From positions 1 to 7,982 of the forward strand of contig JAAXVZ010000049.1 in the NCBI GenBank assembly GCA_013335235.1: a stretch of DNA of 7,982 nucleotides, written 5' to 3'. Of the stretch, positions 5,170-7,982 are shown in pieces. Under the pieces are notes generated by a model. The model ran no database searches, was not told the origin of the DNA, and saw only the letters and a list, made by a program, of their open reading frames with translations. Source of the stretch: Nanobdellota archaeon (GTDB lineage: Archaea; Nanobdellota; Nanobdellia; Woesearchaeales; GW2011-AR15). The position numbers and the translations under genes were made by a program. Positions within the stretch are counted from its first letter, which is position 1. Every line of letters begins with the position of its first letter.

Positions 5170-5599
5170 GGATAAGCAGCTGCAGCTGGAAAGCAAGTGA
5201 AGAGAGAGCAATTACTGCAGGATGCGGATAATAATGGAGATAAACTAATATCCCTATCAAATTAATGATAGCGCCTGGAACAAGGAGCGGCTTTTCTAAG
5301 ACCTTCGTCTTATTAATTGCTTTTCTATGGATATATTCCATTGTTGCAAGATATAGAAGCGCAATTAGGCACACCATCACTATGAATGCATAATCATAGC
5401 TTTCTCTCTTAACTATATCCAGATATATGATGGATAGGTTAAACGCAGCTGAGCCAACAGAGAGCAAGCGTAGGTTTATACCCGGGCGCTTCCATCCGAG
5501 CTTGATTAGCGTAACCGCTCCGATAACCACTTGCATGATGAGTGCACTTTTCCCATTTAGAAACAATGTGGCAAGGAACAACAGGATATAGGCAATCAT
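5132..5599 (-). CDS. Multi-TM membrane protein, unknown function
   Basis: This 155-aa protein has five or six hydrophobic segments, at about residues 2-14, 18-34, 45-62, 70-90, 103-121 and 126-143. A basic loop (HRKAINKTK) and a basic, polar C-terminus (HKDPSRKTRQ) are probably cytoplasmic. The ATG at 5599 is chosen; the codon just before it is TTG, which would add one residue. The gene follows fni by 23 bp on the same strand, so it can be read as the last gene of the isoprenoid operon. It also seems to have its own TATA box (5620-5627), which overlaps the fni stop. No enzyme or transporter motif is visible, so a link to lipid metabolism rests only on position. Its 3' end overlaps the convergent 73-aa gene by 38 bp. 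Confidence 0.72.
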   Translation of the reverse strand: MIAYILLFLATLFLNGKSALIMQVVIGAVTLIKLGWKRPGINLRLLSVGSAAFNLSIIYLDIVKRESYDYAFIVMVCLIALLYLATMEYIHRKAINKTKVLEKPLLVPGAIINLIGILVYLHYYPHPAVIALSSLAFQLQLLIPMHKDPSRKTRQ

Positions 5600-5619
5600 C
5601 AAGGACGCTAGCCGGATAT

Positions 5620-5627
5620 TATTTAAA
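5620..5627 (-). promoter_or_regulatory. Internal TATA box overlapping the fni stop codon
   Basis: The minus strand reads TTTAAATA, centred about 24 bp before the ATG at 5599. The TAA inside it (5623-5625) is the stop codon of fni. It would allow separate leaderless expression of the last gene of the cluster. Confidence 0.5.
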
Positions 5628-6633
5628 AAGCTTGCCTAATCTCTGCTTTTTTTAAGGATAATATGTCTTTTGAGCCTGAGCAGAACATGGCCGTCTTTAA
5701 CTCAAGCCTGAACTTCTCGATCATAGATACAACCTCTTCCGGAGATTTTGTGGCAGCTTCAAGGAAAGGCTTTGCAGCAGTGAAATAATCTGCGCCAAGA
5801 ACAATAGAGATCGCACCATCATATCCATTCTTGATGCCACCGCCTGCAATCAGGAAGAGGCCTTTTCCCTTGCACATATTGAGGCACTCTGTTGTAGGGA
5901 TACCCCAAGAAGAAAATAGCTCTCCAAGGCTTTTCTGCGGCTCTTTTGCAAGCTTGCTTTCTATAAGTGCCCAGTTTGTTCCGCCAGACCCTGAGACATC
6001 TATGCCATAGACTCCTGCATCTTTTAGCATATCTGCCACCTTGCCAGAGATACCAAAACCCACTTCCTTTACGATTATAGGAACACCGAGACCTTTAGCG
6101 ATTGCCCTGATTTTCTCTTTTAACCCAGAAAAATCTGTATTCCCGTCCTGGATCACCTCTTGCAGTGGGTTCAGATGCAAAACAAGCGCATCTGCTTTTA
6201 TCATATCTACAGCCATCTTGCATTCCTTTAACCCGAATCCGTAATTAAGCTGTACTGCTCCAAGATTCGCGAGGATGATCGTGTTCCTAGCATGCCTCCT
6301 CACTTCAAATGAACTAATGTCTCCTTTCTCTATCGCGATCCTCTGGCTTCCGACACCAAACGCCACACCGCACTTCTCTGCAGCGATTGCGATATTCGTG
6401 TTTATCTTATGGGATAGTTTTGTGCCACCAGTCATCCCGGAGATTATCAAGGGCATAGACAGCCCCTTTCCCAGGAACTGAACTCTAGTATCTATCTTGG
6501 TAAATTCCATCTCTGGAAGGGCAGAATGCACAAGAGAGTATTTATCAAACCCTGCACTTCTTTTATGGCCTACCTCTCCTGCCAGGCATATATCAACGTG
6601 ATTTTTTTTCCTGTTCTCTATATCAAAGCTCAT
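5623..6633 (-). CDS. fni: Isopentenyl-diphosphate delta-isomerase, type 2 (FMN-dependent)
   Basis: This is a 336-aa protein of normal family length (about 330-370). It interconverts isopentenyl diphosphate and dimethylallyl diphosphate, supplying the allylic primer for archaeal lipid chains. It uses reduced FMN, Mg2+ and NAD(P)H, and folds as a TIM barrel. Visible landmarks are: N-terminal R-K-K-N-H (8-12); MTGGT (67-71); GVGSQR (93-98); NLGA (123-126); HLNPLQE (153-159), with the His, Asn and Gln of the substrate site and the metal-binding Glu; IVKEVGFG (187-194), with the conserved Lys; DVSGSGGTNWA (212-222) for phosphate/FMN binding; AGGGI (263-267); and the C-terminal MFCSGSKDI (316-324). 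No key residue appears to be missing. Its ATG overlaps the stop of idsA (ATGA, 6630-6633), which indicates coupled translation with the enzyme that uses its product. Confidence 0.97.
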   Translation of the reverse strand: MSFDIENRKKNHVDICLAGEVGHKRSAGFDKYSLVHSALPEMEFTKIDTRVQFLGKGLSMPLIISGMTGGTKLSHKINTNIAIAAEKCGVAFGVGSQRIAIEKGDISSFEVRRHARNTIILANLGAVQLNYGFGLKECKMAVDMIKADALVLHLNPLQEVIQDGNTDFSGLKEKIRAIAKGLGVPIIVKEVGFGISGKVADMLKDAGVYGIDVSGSGGTNWALIESKLAKEPQKSLGELFSSWGIPTTECLNMCKGKGLFLIAGGGIKNGYDGAISIVLGADYFTAAKPFLEAATKSPEEVVSMIEKFRLELKTAMFCSGSKDILSLKKAEIRQAF

Positions 6634-7658
6634 TTTTCCCTCTGTATCATATAATCAAAAAGCTCCAGGAGCATCGCACTATCATTGTGCTTGCATATTT
6701 TTGCTTTTGCTTCTTTTCCCATCCTGAGCATTAGCTCGCTGCAATAGCTCTCAGCCCCTGTATCCCTGATCATGCTGATCGCCTTGTCAATCTCCTGCTC
6801 TGTTGCATCTTCCTTGCCAATTATCTGGTTTAGGAACAATCTCTGGGCTGCATTTGCTTTCTGGAAAGCTTTAACGATAATCAAGGTATTTTTCCCTCTC
6901 AGGATATCTGAGCCTTTCCTGTGCCCTTTTGATTCTGTCATATCTAAAAGATCATCCTTTATCTGGAATGCAGAGGCAGCAAGCGACCCTGCCTCAAAAT
7001 AATCTTTCTGCATATTCTCACTTGCTCCTGCAAACAAGCAGCCGAGCTCTAATGACAAGCCGAACAAGGCACCTGTCTTATTCTTTATCATTGTGAGATA
7101 ATGTGCTTCTGTTTTATCTTTTGGATCCAGATCCATCATCTGTCCAAGATAGATGTCTTCATCTGTCTGCTCTAGCCTTCTCGCAGCTTTCAAGAGCAAA
7201 TTATCACTGTATTTACTAGATAGCATTGCTTTTTTTGAGAGGATAGCTGTAAGATTCCCTATCATAACTGCAAAAGAGACAGCATATCGCGAGCTAGTGT
7301 CTGCGTAAAGGCTTTCTTTTAATGCGTCTCCATGCGGCCTTGATTCTAGAAGGCGCTTGTACACTGTCAGATAGTTCCACCTTGTCTCATCCTCATCCAT
7401 GACATCATCTAGTATCAAGGAATAGCTGTGGTGCAATTCTATCGCAATTGCAGGCATATCTATCTCTGCATCTCGCTTTCCGCATGCCTCATAGGCAAGG
7501 ATCATCGCTATAGGCCTAAGCCTTTTCCCTTGGTTGTGCCTAAGCGAAAAATCATATATCAGGTCATAATATTCTCTTTTGCAATTCTTTGAAAGAAACG
7601 CATCCAGCGCTGAATTTATCCTTAGCCTGTTTTTCTCCAGGCCATCAGCAAAACTCAT
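6630..7658 (-). CDS. idsA: Short-chain polyprenyl diphosphate synthase (probable GGPP synthase)
   Basis: This 342-aa all-helical trans-prenyltransferase adds IPP units to an allylic diphosphate to make the C15/C20 precursors of archaeal ether lipids. Landmarks are: GKRLRP (44-49) for IPP binding; the first Asp-rich motif DDVMD (84-88); GQMMDLD (172-178); KTGALF (194-199); the second Asp-rich motif in QIKDDLLD (232-239); and KGSDILRGKNTL (248-259). Tyr79, five residues before the first Asp-rich motif, is bulky and aromatic, as in archaeal type GGPP/FPP synthases, so a short product is likely. One oddity is the region after the first motif, DETRWNYLTVY. Relatives usually have two Arg and a Pro (RRG/RRN.PT); here the second Arg is Trp94 and the Pro is Leu97. 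Its start overlaps the upstream phosphatase stop (ATGA, 7655-7658) and its end overlaps fni in the same way. Confidence 0.95.
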   Translation of the reverse strand: MSFADGLEKNRLRINSALDAFLSKNCKREYYDLIYDFSLRHNQGKRLRPIAMILAYEACGKRDAEIDMPAIAIELHHSYSLILDDVMDEDETRWNYLTVYKRLLESRPHGDALKESLYADTSSRYAVSFAVMIGNLTAILSKKAMLSSKYSDNLLLKAARRLEQTDEDIYLGQMMDLDPKDKTEAHYLTMIKNKTGALFGLSLELGCLFAGASENMQKDYFEAGSLAASAFQIKDDLLDMTESKGHRKGSDILRGKNTLIIVKAFQKANAAQRLFLNQIIGKEDATEQEIDKAISMIRDTGAESYCSELMLRMGKEAKAKICKHNDSAMLLELFDYMIQREK

Positions 7659-7982
7659 GTGTACATCTCCTGCCTTGCAAACCTTGCCATGGCCATGATT
7701 GTTGCATGCACAAAGACCTCTTCTCTTGAGAGGATATCTGCTGTAAAGTATCCAACAGCGCCCTGTTTTTTCTTTATGTTCTCAATCCCTGTCATCTCAT
7801 CAGCGATCTTGCCCAATTCTTCGCCTTGCCTGATGCGCCTTGCAAATGCCTCTGGCAGCATCAGCGACTCTGCTCTCCCTAAACCAATATCACCCTTTTT
7901 TTCTAGTACCATAACGAATTCTTCACCGTCTACTTTATTTTTATTAGCAGCAGTTCTTGACAAGTCCTGAATTTTATCTGAA
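7655..7982 (-). CDS. Non-canonical purine NTP phosphatase, YjjX/DUF84-like, C-terminal part
   Basis: The frame is open to the window edge at 7982, so the N-terminal part of the gene lies outside; 108 codons are seen. A TTG at 7963 is an internal codon, not the start. The visible part matches the C-terminal half of inosine/xanthosine triphosphatases: a strand (EEFVMVLEKKGDIGLG), then LPEAFARRIRQGEELGKI, the characteristic MTGIENIKKKQGAVGYFT, and a last helix with a (S/T)RE.......A..MAMARF pattern. These enzymes hydrolyse ITP and XTP to monophosphates, keeping deaminated purines out of nucleic acids. The fragment starts slightly off-consensus near its left edge (residues such as SRTAANKNK), perhaps a variable loop. 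It is the first visible gene of the idsA-fni cluster and overlaps idsA by ATGA. Confidence 0.75.
   Translation of the reverse strand, partial: SDKIQDLSRTAANKNKVDGEEFVMVLEKKGDIGLGRAESLMLPEAFARRIRQGEELGKIADEMTGIENIKKKQGAVGYFTADILSREEVFVHATIMAMARFARQEMYT

Noticed and set aside
7659..7970. Plus-strand open frame of 103 codons at the right edge
   Set aside because: It is antisense to the phosphatase fragment, whose translation matches a known family; the plus-strand translation shows no motif.
1..7982. CRISPR array, tRNA, rRNA or prophage attachment site
   Set aside because: No regularly spaced repeats, no T-loop/acceptor pattern, no rRNA core strings and no integrase were found when reading both strands.

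Overview
This 8 kb window looks like part of a compact archaeal chromosome. The evidence is a type 2 isopentenyl-diphosphate isomerase next to a GGPP-type prenyl synthase (the archaeal lipid route), TATA-like boxes centred about 24-30 bp upstream of many start codons with no Shine-Dalgarno site (leaderless transcription), a small archaeal-style winged-helix protein, and very tight gene packing. Many genes are small and without a clear family, which would suit an uncultivated, possibly DPANN-like lineage, but the window does not fix the taxon.

Layout. Positions 1-928 carry two minus-strand exported proteins: a lipoprotein that runs off the left edge and a secreted protein with a duplicated helical repeat and a Met-rich tail. 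Both have good Shine-Dalgarno sites. Diverging from them (1054-2006, plus) is an overlapping pair, a predicted 7-TM protein and a winged-helix protein, possibly a membrane sensor with its regulator. Next on the plus strand come a solo protein resembling the dual-OB family (2066-2785) and a CorA metal channel (2976-4025). CorA ends 3 bp from the stop of a converging 64-aa membrane protein (4029-4223).

Positions 4275-4947 are the odd part. A minus-strand coding stretch is broken by a TAA and probably a frameshift, a GC-rich block can fold into a closed structure, and a promoter on the plus strand leads only to a 17-codon reading frame. This looks like a decayed or rearranged locus, perhaps containing a structured RNA. 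A 73-aa two-TM protein follows on the plus strand (4948-5169).

The right side (7982 down to 5132, minus strand) is an operon. The C-terminal part of a non-canonical purine NTP phosphatase overlaps idsA by ATGA, and idsA overlaps fni by ATGA. Next is a multi-TM protein of unknown function that appears to have its own TATA box overlapping the fni stop codon. Fni interconverts IPP and DMAPP, and IdsA condenses them towards GGPP for ether-lipid synthesis.

No CRISPR array, tRNA, rRNA, transposase or recognised defence cassette was seen. No complete, clearly new system is evident; the best leads are the 7-TM/winged-helix pair and the 4.28-4.95 kb region.
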